A stretch of 64,000 nt of DNA from Cyclobacteriaceae bacterium (lineage in GTDB: Bacteria; Bacteroidota; Bacteroidia; Cytophagales; Cyclobacteriaceae). Position 1 is the first letter of the stretch. Each line of letters starts with the position of its first letter. The translations under genes were made by a program, and so were the position numbers. Below, piece after piece: positions 26,457 through 34,628 of this stretch. Where the stretch lies: contig JAPZUF010000006.1 in NCBI GenBank assembly GCA_027533395.1, positions 62,001 to 126,000 of the forward strand, read 5' to 3'. The notes under the pieces are model-generated. The model made no database searches. It saw only the letters and a program-made list of their open reading frames with translations, and was not told the DNA's origin.

Positions 26457-28625
26457 CTATTTCTTTTTAATAAATAAATCTTGTAATGTTTTCTCTTGTC
26501 CTTTGCACCATTCTTTGAATTGTTGTATTGTCCCCGTAAACTCTTCATCTAACTCTACTCTTCCTTCAGAATCAATGACGGTTTCAAATGAATCATAATT
26601 GATTCTATACACAGGCGAAAAGAATTTTACTCTTTTGCTTGTCTTAACCTCATAGCCGACTTTTTCAATACCCTTAAAGAATACTTGATAATTCTCCGCT
26701 TTCAATTTATTTAATGCTTTCTCTGATGGTTTGTATGCAACAATTACAGAAGTATTTACACCTGTTTCACCAAATACATTTGCAGGCAAATCAAAAATAG
26801 CAACTATGCGCATTTTATCCATAAGCCATTTTCTTGCTAACTTATGTGTATCTATTGATGCAATTGAGTTTGATAAAACAATTCCCATTCGCCCGTTTTC
26901 TTTCAAAATTCTGTAAGCGTTTTCAAGAAAAACAACTCCTAAGTCTATTTTCTTTCCTCCATATAAGTTCCACATTTCGTAACACTCAATATCTTCTCTA
27001 TCCTTTGTATCTTTAGGCTCAAAGGCTCTGTCTTCACCAAATGGCGGATTTGTTAGAACCACATCGAATTTTTTCAGTTTAGTTTGGTCTTTCCAATTAT
27101 CCCAATTTCCGGCTTTATGTAAGTTATGATCTAACTTTACTAAATTATCTCTGTCGTCAAATTTCCAAACGATTGAACCTTTGTCAGGCTTGTGTTTTAG
27201 TCTTGCGTTTCCATCACCATTAAGTAACATATTTAGTTGTGCAAGCATAACCATTTGTTCGTCATTATCTAAACCGTAAATATTGTTGTCGTCCAATTTA
27301 GATTCGGAGTTTACATAAGAAACAGAAAGAAAGTCTGCAATTCCAGAGGTTGGGTCAATAATTTTTTCTTCACTTCTTGGATTTACAATTTGAACCAAAA
27401 AATCAATTATTGGAATTGGAGTTAAAAATTGTCCTTTCTCTGCTTTAGAAAATTCGCTTGCGAATTTGTGAAACACAATTTGATATAAATCTGTCTTATG
27501 GGATTTAACGAAACTGTAGTCTTGGAATTGTTCAACAACTTCTGTAATAATTTTTATATGTTCTTCTCGTTGCCAGTTGATTGTTTCAGTGTCAACTCTC
27601 TTTAAAATGAATTGATATTCTTGAGATGCATTATTGTAAAGTTCTCTCATCCTACTAATAAATGTTTGAATGTTGTCATCAGAGAGTTTGACATAATCTC
27701 TTTCTTTTTCTGTTACAAAAAACAGCAAGTCCAATCTTTCTTTTTCCTTGTCCGTTTTATGCCAGTCTAAAAACGAATCTATTTTAGCACTTCTTTTTTC
27801 GTCAAAAATTTTAAGTGCAATTATTTGAATTAATATTTCATATCCTCTTTGGTTCTTCAAACTAACCTTATCCATTGTTCTTAGGATAGCTGAGATACCA
27901 TCAGTCAATTGTGTACTGTAAACTCCACTAATAATTTCTAAATCTTCTATTGTCCTTTTTGCTCTATCAATTTTTGGATGATAGATTTTTTGAAATAACT
28001 GATCGTAGTTTGGAATTGTATTGTACGAATCAGTTAAATGAAGTTGCAAATCTTTTGTTTGACTTTCATCCTTCTTTGTGTTGTAGCCTTCATTAAGTCG
28101 TAAAAATAAATTGTTCTGTTTCTTAAATAGATAAAGGCGTTCTGTATCATACAGAATTCCTAAACAGAAATCATTTTCTGATTCTTTTAATGCAGGCTTT
28201 AACTGCTGATTCCATACCGTTTCAATATCTTTGCCATCTTCTTTTTTTATCTCTACTACAGCAATTATATGTTTCCTAAGCCAGTCTAAGGATTCTTGGC
28301 TTTTAGTATTATGAAAAGAATTGTAGTGTTCAAACCAATTTTCATCATCAAAAATTGCACAGTCAAATTTTATTGGCGCAGAATTTTTATTTCCTTTTGG
28401 AAATAGCACTTCTGTTCCTATAAAGTCTTTAGCATACATACCAGAATTTACTAACGCATATAAAAACTGCCACTTGTAAAACTGTTCGTTTTTAGTTCCA
28501 TTCTTTTTTTTGATTACAGTTTTTTTATTCAACGTTAAATGTTCTGACAAGAAGTTATTGAACTCTGTAACGGTGTTATATTTTTTATCAAACTCTAACT
28601 TGACTTGTGAAAATGATTTTGCCAT
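26457..28625 (-). CDS. Fused restriction endonuclease and N6-adenine methyltransferase (BcgI-like)
   Basis: The 722-residue protein has an N-terminal endonuclease-like region: KFDCAIFDDENW then IIAVVEIKKED (about residues 87-125), giving a PD-(D/E)xK pattern. A helical linker leads to an N6-adenine methylase domain: QFLTPIPIIDFLV, AdoMet motif I DPTSGIADFLS (about 421) and the catalytic motif NPPFGED (about 526), then VNTSVIVAYKP. The fusion with a separate specificity subunit matches type IIB/IIG enzymes such as BcgI, which cut on both sides of their site. No separate HsdR gene is present. The gene sits between a small controller gene (11 bp upstream) and the specificity gene (2 bp downstream). 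Confidence 0.85.
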   Translation of the reverse strand: MAKSFSQVKLEFDKKYNTVTEFNNFLSEHLTLNKKTVIKKKNGTKNEQFYKWQFLYALVNSGMYAKDFIGTEVLFPKGNKNSAPIKFDCAIFDDENWFEHYNSFHNTKSQESLDWLRKHIIAVVEIKKEDGKDIETVWNQQLKPALKESENDFCLGILYDTERLYLFKKQNNLFLRLNEGYNTKKDESQTKDLQLHLTDSYNTIPNYDQLFQKIYHPKIDRAKRTIEDLEIISGVYSTQLTDGISAILRTMDKVSLKNQRGYEILIQIIALKIFDEKRSAKIDSFLDWHKTDKEKERLDLLFFVTEKERDYVKLSDDNIQTFISRMRELYNNASQEYQFILKRVDTETINWQREEHIKIITEVVEQFQDYSFVKSHKTDLYQIVFHKFASEFSKAEKGQFLTPIPIIDFLVQIVNPRSEEKIIDPTSGIADFLSVSYVNSESKLDDNNIYGLDNDEQMVMLAQLNMLLNGDGNARLKHKPDKGSIVWKFDDRDNLVKLDHNLHKAGNWDNWKDQTKLKKFDVVLTNPPFGEDRAFEPKDTKDREDIECYEMWNLYGGKKIDLGVVFLENAYRILKENGRMGIVLSNSIASIDTHKLARKWLMDKMRIVAIFDLPANVFGETGVNTSVIVAYKPSEKALNKLKAENYQVFFKGIEKVGYEVKTSKRVKFFSPVYRINYDSFETVIDSEGRVELDEEFTGTIQQFKEWCKGQEKTLQDLFIKKK

Positions 28626-28636
28626 ATTGTTTATAG

Positions 28637-28969
28637 TTACAGTTTTTTAATTTTTAGATTTGATGCAATCAACCTTACCTTCTCTGATACTCTCAACAAT
28701 TTGCTATCTGCGTATTTTTCAAAAACTTGATTTGCAATTTTATTTCTCATTACTTCTGAAATTATTGTCTTACTATAAACTTTAAATAACTCGGTAATTT
28801 TCAATATAAATTCTTTAGAGGTTTGTTTAACATTACGTTCATATTTAGTAACCAAGGAAGTGTCAATGTCCAGACCCTGATGTGTAGTAACTTTTCTTTG
28901 TCGCAAGTTTATTTCTAACCAAAGCTGATCAATTGTCTCGCCAAACGTGGTTGCTTTCTTTTTGAACAT
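28637..28969 (-). CDS. XRE-type helix-turn-helix controller of the R-M operon
   Basis: The 110-residue protein has a helix-turn-helix near the N-terminus (about 14-60: LWLEINLRQRKVTTHQGLDIDTSLVTKYERN), with the YERN motif typical of XRE-type regulators and R-M controller proteins, then a helical C-terminus. It is the first gene of the operon with the fused restriction-methylase (11 bp downstream) and specificity subunit, so it likely controls timing of their expression. The Q at the usual second-helix position is shifted, so the domain is somewhat divergent. Confidence 0.6.
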   Translation of the reverse strand: MFKKKATTFGETIDQLWLEINLRQRKVTTHQGLDIDTSLVTKYERNVKQTSKEFILKITELFKVYSKTIISEVMRNKIANQVFEKYADSKLLRVSEKVRLIASNLKIKKL

Positions 28970-29108
28970 ATTTTTATATCGTCAATTATTATCCAAATAT
29001 AGGTCAGAGTTTGTTGTTGGCAAAAAGTCAAATCATTAAATGATTTTGTTAGTTTTCGTCTGTCTTTTCTTACAACATCCATTTGCTTTTTGTAATACCA
29101 AGCGGCTT

Positions 29109-29152
29109 ATTGAATTGCTCTTGTTTTGTGTCGAATTGTTCGGCAATTCAAT
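29109..29152. other. Perfect 10-bp stem-loop downstream of tniQ
   Basis: ATTGAATTGC (29109-29118) and GCAATTCAAT (29143-29152) are exact inverted repeats with a 24-base loop. It lies about 95 bp after the tniQ stop and has no T-run, so it is not a typical terminator. It might stabilise the tns transcript end or be part of an old recombination site. It lies in a 275-bp spacer otherwise without features. Confidence 0.45.
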
Positions 29153-29244
29153 GGGCCATACTTCACTTCCTCAAGGCATGACGCGCAACCTTTCTGCATT
29201 TGACGTAGAGTGTTTTTGAAAGACGTCACCTTCCCACGAAAAAT

Positions 29245-30234
29245 TTACAGTTTTACTCCATTCTTAAACCAAAATGGTAATTTCTTATCTTCGCCTAAAA
29301 TTGCCTTCGATGTTGTATTCGTTTCCAACATTAGTTTTAACAACCTATATGGAAAATCAGCAAGCAACCAAATTGAAATATTGAATAAAATTTTTCTCTC
29401 TTTAAAATTGTAAAGTGAGAACAAATTCAACTTTTTCTTTGGCATTTTTTTTCTATATTTTTTAAAAATAGGATTAGTGTTATTTACTCTTATTTGAAAC
29501 CTTGTTAATCTTTTATTTCTGCTTGTAAGTGTCCAGATTAGATGTAATACAACATCATAAAATTTCGGAGGATTATCTTTTAATCTTCCCACCACTAAAT
29601 ACTGCTCTAATAGTAACTGCGCTTCCACTTCATTTTTTTTTGCAATATTGCTTTTGGCCATTGTTAGATTAAAACCACAACTACTACAATTATTTAGGTT
29701 TGATCTAGGTATATCTGATTTGCTTATAAAATCATTTCTAAAAAAGGCTATGGGTGAGTGACACTTTGGGCAAGAATCTAAAAGCTCAACCTTACATTTG
29801 CTACATACAAAAGACATAGACAGTCTCCATACTTTTCTGTAGTAAGGTTGCTCGCCATCACTAGCTAAGCATTTGGGACAAAATAGAAGACCTTTGAGCT
29901 TTCTTTTTCTATGCCAAATTCCTGTTGGTAAAATGTAGTTACTATGGGTGACAGCATCGCTTTCAAATAATTTACCAGTATAACTTTTTAAAGTTGTTTC
30001 ATAAACAACTTTGAACTTTGTATCTGTATAATATGCCAGCATGCTAAGCATTAATGGATTAGGGAAGCGATCTACATCTCTATTCCAAACCTCTAAGGCT
30101 GGCCAATTCGATGAGCAAAAAGTATGAACTTTTGTCAATTGTGCTCTTGAATTTCGAACAAGCCAGCTCGTTAGGAGTTCATCGCGATTTGGCTGAACAT
30201 AAATCATCCATTTGTTTAATTCTTTATTCATCAA
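29245..30234 (-). CDS. tniQ: TniQ/TnsD-family target selector
   Basis: The 329-residue protein has the TniQ N-terminal signature DELLTSWLVRNSRAQLTKVHTFCSSNWPALEVWNRDVDRFP, followed by zinc-finger cysteines: FCPKC, FVCSKC, LDSCPKC and CSSCGF. TniQ/TnsD proteins bind the attachment site and recruit TnsC. At 329 residues it is shorter than Tn7 TnsD (about 508) but longer than CRISPR-associated TniQ, which fits a protein with a small C-terminal DNA-binding region of its own. Its start codon overlaps the tnsC stop by 4 bp (ATGA), so translation is coupled. It presumably recognises comM. Confidence 0.9.
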   Translation of the reverse strand: MMNKELNKWMIYVQPNRDELLTSWLVRNSRAQLTKVHTFCSSNWPALEVWNRDVDRFPNPLMLSMLAYYTDTKFKVVYETTLKSYTGKLFESDAVTHSNYILPTGIWHRKRKLKGLLFCPKCLASDGEQPYYRKVWRLSMSFVCSKCKVELLDSCPKCHSPIAFFRNDFISKSDIPRSNLNNCSSCGFNLTMAKSNIAKKNEVEAQLLLEQYLVVGRLKDNPPKFYDVVLHLIWTLTSRNKRLTRFQIRVNNTNPIFKKYRKKMPKKKLNLFSLYNFKERKILFNISIWLLADFPYRLLKLMLETNTTSKAILGEDKKLPFWFKNGVKL

Positions 30235-31115
30235 TCATTATAGCCTTCTCTTCTTCGTGTTTCTGGAGTTTGCCAATTAAGTGTTTCTAAAATTTTTAAA
30301 TCTATTTTTTCAGTGCCTTGATTTATTGCCTGTATTGATGCTCTTTTGAGTATCGTGGATATTTCACCAATCAAACCATCCGACATATCTAATATTTTTT
30401 GTGCAACTTCCTTTTCAGCTAACCCTGACTTATTCTTAAGTGGAATCATGTATTCAAAACTTGCCAGTAATCTTAAATAGTCCTTAGACATTTTCCATCT
30501 TGGAAGGATTACTGGTTCAAATCGATTTGTGAGTTGTGGATCAATTGTAATCGCTCTTAATGCTTCTTTAATCCCCGCTGCAACAATCGAAATTTTTAAC
30601 TCATTTGCGAGATACTTAATTACATTTAAGTATGCTCTTTGTTTAGTTATTGTTCCTGCTAGTAAATTATGCAGTTCATCAATGATAATCATTTGTGTAC
30701 TCAAATGCTCTAGCATTTTAGTTATTTGCATTTCCTTTTTTTCAACACGTTCATTTGCGCTATAGGAAATTAATAACTTATCTAAAATTGCGTTGTATAA
30801 ACGTTTTTCATCAGGTACTGGTGGAGACTGTATATGAATAATAGGAAGTGTTAAATCACTTTTAGGCGTTACTCTATATGGCTTATGGGAGCTTGTAAAG
30901 CGCTTTAAAATTTCTGTCTTACCATTGTTTGTATCGCCAATAATAATAAGGTTTGGCATGCGGTTGGATTTAGGATAGTTCAAAAGGTCTTCCATCCTGT
31001 CCAGGATTTCTGAACATTTAGTATACCCAATCCACCGATTACCATTTATATACTTAACTCGATCTTTCGTAGATAAGCTTAATGCTTTTTGAGCTTCTTT
31101 AGATAGATGTTCCAT
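30231..31115 (-). CDS. tnsC: TnsC/TniB AAA+ ATPase
   Basis: The 294-residue AAA+ protein has Walker A GDTNNGKT (residues 60-67) and Walker B QMIIIDELHN (141-150), with sensor-1 SIVAAGIKEAL and a basic C-terminus. TnsC/TniB proteins form ATP-bound filaments that link target selectors to the transposase and give target immunity. It is short compared with Tn7 TnsC (about 555) and resembles TniB. It overlaps the tnsB 3' end by 17 bp and the tniQ start by 4 bp. Confidence 0.92.
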   Translation of the reverse strand: MEHLSKEAQKALSLSTKDRVKYINGNRWIGYTKCSEILDRMEDLLNYPKSNRMPNLIIIGDTNNGKTEILKRFTSSHKPYRVTPKSDLTLPIIHIQSPPVPDEKRLYNAILDKLLISYSANERVEKKEMQITKMLEHLSTQMIIIDELHNLLAGTITKQRAYLNVIKYLANELKISIVAAGIKEALRAITIDPQLTNRFEPVILPRWKMSKDYLRLLASFEYMIPLKNKSGLAEKEVAQKILDMSDGLIGEISTILKRASIQAINQGTEKIDLKILETLNWQTPETRRREGYND

Positions 31116-32985
31116 TATCTAGATCTTCAAATGGTTTTATGTCAGAATAAGAATCTATATCTTCAACTTCAGAAATAGAAGTTGAACTTTTATAGTTAGA
31201 ATGAATACTTTTTTTCGTTTCAGATTTTGGTTTTTCTATTTTCTTAGACTTTTGTGATGATAATTTTTTACGATTTGCTTCCCTTTTAATTTCTTGAATA
31301 CGCTCATAAGCTTTAAAGATTGATTCTTCATCTACATTTTGTCTTCCAGCTTCTTTGACAGCTCTAAGTGCTTTTCTAAATTCCCAAATGCTAATTGAGG
31401 GCCTTGAGATTATCCTATACGGTATTTCGAAATAATCTTTCAATTCAGGATCCCAGAAATAAATTATACTGATGTCTCTCGGATCACGTTTGAAAATAAA
31501 CTCTTTTTTAATTTTATGCTTACCACTTTTTGCATCTACAGCATGGATCCACTTCCTTAATACATCGTGGTAATAATCAATGTGGTCAATCTTAACACCA
31601 TATTCTTGTATTGTTCTCTTGAAAAATGGCATAAAGTCAAGCCTGACTTTTCTTTCATCAAGAACTCTTGTAGGATAACCAATTCCTGGCTTATCTTTTG
31701 AACCAAAAATTCCCTCTGAATATTTTGCAATAGGTGTGTTGTTTATTCCTGTATGAAATCTTTTATGATATATTTCTGTAATATAAATAAGAAGTATTTC
31801 TTCAAACTCCCTTAAGCTGAATGTTGCCTTTGCCGCTGAATCATAGTTAGACTTTTCTTGTGTATTACTGAAAGTTGTGCCAGGTAAATTATGAACAAGT
31901 TCCTTTAATGTTCCCATAAGTCGTTCAATATGTCCACCATAATTTGGTCTAGCTACGAGTCGCCAATTCATTGTAATACCATACTCTTCACATATTCTTT
32001 TAATCATATTGCCTTTAAATTCACCCGCGTTATCAGCGTGAATTGTTCGCATTATTCCCCAACTTTGCCACTCTCCTTTAATATTGAATTCAGCTAATTT
32101 CTTTTCTTTAGGTAAAATTGAATTTGAAAGGCAAATGCCTGTCCCCATGGCTCCCGGAGGATCTAAAGAAACATGAAACCCAGTAACCAATCTGGAATAA
32201 ACATCGATGCCAATTGTTAACCATGGCTTACCCAAGACTTCGCGTGTATCCTCATCAACAAGTAGTATATCAACTTTTGTATGATCAATCTGTACAACAG
32301 CAAGTGGATAATCTGCTCCAGGAAATTCACCTTCTATTTGCTTAAACTTTTGGTCTGAAATTTTTGAGCCATATCTAGCTTTCATTCTACTCTCTTCTGA
32401 AAGCTCCATTATTCTGTTTCTTATAGTGTTTGGATGTGGTGGTTTTAACTTAGCATTCTTACATCGATTAATTACTTCAATTATTGTATGTCCAATTTTA
32501 TGCCTGTCTCTTGTTAGATATTCGCTTTTTATTGTATCCTTTAAAATGAATTCAATTTCTTCTGATAAGCGGCTCTTCCCTTTTCCTCCAGACCTTTCCT
32601 TTGCAACAAGTGATGATACTAAACTAGTTGATTGATATCTTTCTACCCAACGATAGAGAGTAGTTCGATTTAAATTTGATTTTTTTGCGATATCATTTAA
32701 TAGTTTTCCATCTCCTGGATTTTCTAATATCGGTTTTATTAAAGCGAACCTTTCCTGTGCAACAAGCCATTGATCATCAGTAACCGCTAATAATTCAAGA
32801 CTAGATTTCACAGACTCTGATATTTTCTGATCCAGTAAAGGTTCAATATCTTTAATTTCTAATCGAGCTAAACCACCTTTAGCATCTTCTGCCATTACGT
32901 TGTTAAGGTCAAGAAGTCTTGTGACATAGTATCGCTCACCTTTATAAAGAACTTCAATCCCAGGTTTTATTTGAATTGTCTTCAT
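31099..32985 (-). CDS. tnsB: TnsB/TniA DDE transposase
   Basis: I choose the ATG at 32985, whose A overlaps the tnsA stop as ATGA; an earlier in-frame ATG exists at 32997. Numbered from that longer start, the protein has HTH DNA-binding domains (about 75-200, including LNRTTLYRWVERYQ) and an integrase core with catalytic D238 (VVQIDHT), D322 (TIHADNAGEF) and E358 (GGHIERLMGT), giving a DD35E pattern. The C-terminal 60 residues are charged and would contact TnsC. It joins the 3' ends to the target. About 630 residues is normal for TniA/TnsB. All catalytic residues are present, so it should be active. Confidence 0.95.
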   Translation of the reverse strand: MKTIQIKPGIEVLYKGERYYVTRLLDLNNVMAEDAKGGLARLEIKDIEPLLDQKISESVKSSLELLAVTDDQWLVAQERFALIKPILENPGDGKLLNDIAKKSNLNRTTLYRWVERYQSTSLVSSLVAKERSGGKGKSRLSEEIEFILKDTIKSEYLTRDRHKIGHTIIEVINRCKNAKLKPPHPNTIRNRIMELSEESRMKARYGSKISDQKFKQIEGEFPGADYPLAVVQIDHTKVDILLVDEDTREVLGKPWLTIGIDVYSRLVTGFHVSLDPPGAMGTGICLSNSILPKEKKLAEFNIKGEWQSWGIMRTIHADNAGEFKGNMIKRICEEYGITMNWRLVARPNYGGHIERLMGTLKELVHNLPGTTFSNTQEKSNYDSAAKATFSLREFEEILLIYITEIYHKRFHTGINNTPIAKYSEGIFGSKDKPGIGYPTRVLDERKVRLDFMPFFKRTIQEYGVKIDHIDYYHDVLRKWIHAVDAKSGKHKIKKEFIFKRDPRDISIIYFWDPELKDYFEIPYRIISRPSISIWEFRKALRAVKEAGRQNVDEESIFKAYERIQEIKREANRKKLSSQKSKKIEKPKSETKKSIHSNYKSSTSISEVEDIDSYSDIKPFEDLDNGTSI

Positions 32986-33659
32986 TCGATATGCCAAATT
33001 TCAGTGTTCATATTAAGTTTCGAATTTAAATCACAACCTATTGACCCTTTTGCCACTAATTTCCAAAGTGTGTGTAGCAACTGCCCTTGCATGTGTTTGC
33101 TTTTGGCTGCAGATAAAATTAATTCATTAGGCGTAGTCATAACTAACTGTTGTAATTGAGTTAATACAATTAACTCAAACTCAAGGTTAGCAAGTGTATT
33201 ATTTGCTTCATGTTTATACTTCCATAAAAACTTTGCATTAAAAAGAAACGCAGTTCTAATCTCTTTTTCAGTAATGATTTTAAACTTCATATTATTTTCC
33301 GATGCATAGGAAATAGCTGCTTTGAATTTAGGCTTTAAGATTTTCCAATCTTTAAATAAGTCTTTTCGATACTTTACTTCAAAAATTGTTGGCTGCTGAT
33401 TAACACAAAAGCCCTTTTTATATTTAACTAAAAAATCAGGCGTGTAGATTCGTCTTGCACCATTTTCATCTTTAAAATTGATTACTAATGGCTGTTCTAT
33501 AAATTCTTGAACACAAAAATCAAAGTTTAAAATTGTAATGAAATCACTCTCTAGTGATGATTCAAATTGAGATGAATCTTCATTTTTAAAGGTTGGATGA
33601 ATTCCAGTGATTGATCTATGGCTGAATCCTATCTTTCTTACCGGTTTAAACTGTCGCAT
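32982..33659 (-). CDS. tnsA: TnsA endonuclease
   Basis: The 225-residue protein has the TnsA nuclease pattern: SLESDFITILNFD with E37, YTPDFLVKY with D75, and FEVKYRKDL with E94/K96. The N-terminal KPVRKIGFSHRSITGIHPTFK motif is also typical. TnsA makes the 5'-end cuts that free the element completely, so its presence predicts cut-and-paste movement rather than cointegrate formation. It is the first gene of the tns operon, and its start codon (33657-33659) lies inside a terminal-repeat motif, so TnsB binding there could limit its own expression. Confidence 0.92.
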   Translation of the reverse strand: MRQFKPVRKIGFSHRSITGIHPTFKNEDSSQFESSLESDFITILNFDFCVQEFIEQPLVINFKDENGARRIYTPDFLVKYKKGFCVNQQPTIFEVKYRKDLFKDWKILKPKFKAAISYASENNMKFKIITEKEIRTAFLFNAKFLWKYKHEANNTLANLEFELIVLTQLQQLVMTTPNELILSAAKSKHMQGQLLHTLWKLVAKGSIGCDLNSKLNMNTEIWHIE

Positions 33660-33774
33660 CTTCTATATAATTTTCCTAATTCTGTCGCACTTACTATTAT
33701 TAATAATCGCACTCTCTTTTGCTAAAATGAGCCCAAAACCCCTAGAAATATCGCAATTACTTTTGTAATTAACA
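33651..33774 (-). repeat. Transposon right end with four TnsB-type sites
   Basis: Read from the outer end inward (minus strand), copies of a motif ending TGCGA occur at 33750-33774 (terminal repeat, CAAAAGTAATTGCGAT), 33705-33723 (GCAAAAGAGAGTGCGATT), 33682-33702 (AATAGTAAGTGCGACAG) and 33651-33673 (TATAGAAGATGCGACAG). The last includes the tnsA start codon. Four closely spaced right-end sites against two clear left-end sites matches the asymmetry of Tn7 ends. The tnsA promoter must lie here, but no clear TTG/TAnnTTTG pair was found. Confidence 0.8.
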
Positions 33775-33779
33775 TTAGT
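33775..33779. repeat. Right copy of 5-bp target-site duplication
   Basis: TTAGT, identical to 6689-6693, directly outside the right terminal repeat. Reading in the comM frame the restored codons are TTA-GTG-GGT-GGC, giving Leu-Val-Gly-Gly. Confidence 0.95.
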
Positions 33780-34467
33780 GGGTGGCGGAGGAAATCCACA
33801 ACCGGGAGAAATATCGTTGGCGCACAATGGCGTTTTATTTTTAGATGAATTGCCCGAATTTAAAAGAGCGGTATTGGAAGTGATGCGCCAACCGATGGAA
33901 GAAAGAAAGGTAACTATTTCGCGTGCGCGAGTTTCACTGGATTATCCGGCTAATTTTATGTTAGTGGCAAGCATGAATCCTTGTCCGTGTGGCTACTACA
34001 ACCATCCTGAAAAAGAATGTGTTTGTGGCCCTGGTGTGGTGCAACGTTATTTAGGAAAAATAAGTGGACCGTTATTAGATAGAATAGATTTACACGTGGA
34101 AGTGGTGCCCGTTAGTTTTGATGAGATGACTGCCAAACGAAAAGTAGAAAGCAGCGCAGAAATCAGAACACGAGTTGTACGAGCAAGAGAAATTCAATCT
34201 GAAAGATTTAAAGATAACCCTGAGGTATACTCTAACGCGATGATGCCCTCCAATATGGTAAAAGATATCTGTGTGATAAGTGAAGCAGGCCGAACCCTAC
34301 TCAAAACAGCGATGGAAAGATTGGGGTTAAGCGCGAGAGCTTACGATAGAATTTTAAAAGTATCGCGCACGATTGCTGATTTAGAAAATACCGAAGAGAT
34401 AAAGATTGAACATTTAGCAGAAGCCATTCAATATAGAAGTTTAGATAAAGAAGGTTGGGCGGGGTGA
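33775..34467 (+). pseudogene. comM: ComM/YifB ATPase, 3' half, split by transposon
   Basis: This is the remaining 229 codons of ComM, starting GGGGNPQPGEISLAHNGVLFLDELPEF (Walker B in LFLDELPEF), then PCPCGYYNHPEKECVCGP, and the C-terminal Mg-chelatase-like domain (LDRIDLHVEV, GLSARAYDRILKVSRTIADL). It has no promoter or start of its own because the transposon cut it off, although an in-frame GTG at 33778 could start a stub. Together with 5843-6693 it makes a full-length protein. The frame is intact to its natural stop, so there has been little decay since insertion. Confidence 0.95.
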
Positions 34468-34628
34468 GTTTGGTTTTTAGTTGTTTGATGTTTGAAATAA
34501 ATCCATTTGCCATGTTTCGTTTCTTCTTCAGTTGGGGAAAAATCCATTCTGTTGATGAAGTTAAATTTTAGTAATACTGCTATTAGTTGACTATTTTCCC
34601 ATTTCGTATAAATTGAATAACTTTCCTA

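Larger units (their letters stand above)
6694..33774. mobile_element. Tn7-like transposon inserted in comM
   Basis: The 27,081-bp element begins TGTTAATT and ends AATTAACA, with 25-bp terminal inverted repeats matching at 23 of 25 positions (differences at positions 9 and 18). It is flanked by TTAGT duplications. It encodes TnsA, TnsB, TnsC and TniQ homologues at the right end, transcribed away from that end as in Tn7, and a TnsE-like protein at the left end. The TnsA endonuclease and TnsB DDE residues are all visible, so cut-and-paste transposition is expected. The target gene comM is the one used by the Tn6022/AbaR elements of Acinetobacter. Cargo is about 20 kb of mostly minus-strand genes from families linked to phage defence. 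All cargo frames are open, suggesting a recent or maintained insertion. Confidence 0.95.

Noticed and set aside
29245-33659. CRISPR-associated transposon
   Set aside because: tnsB, tnsC and tniQ are present, but I saw no Cas12k or Cascade genes and no repeat-spacer array anywhere in the element. The TnsA and the comM target fit a protein-guided Tn7-like element.
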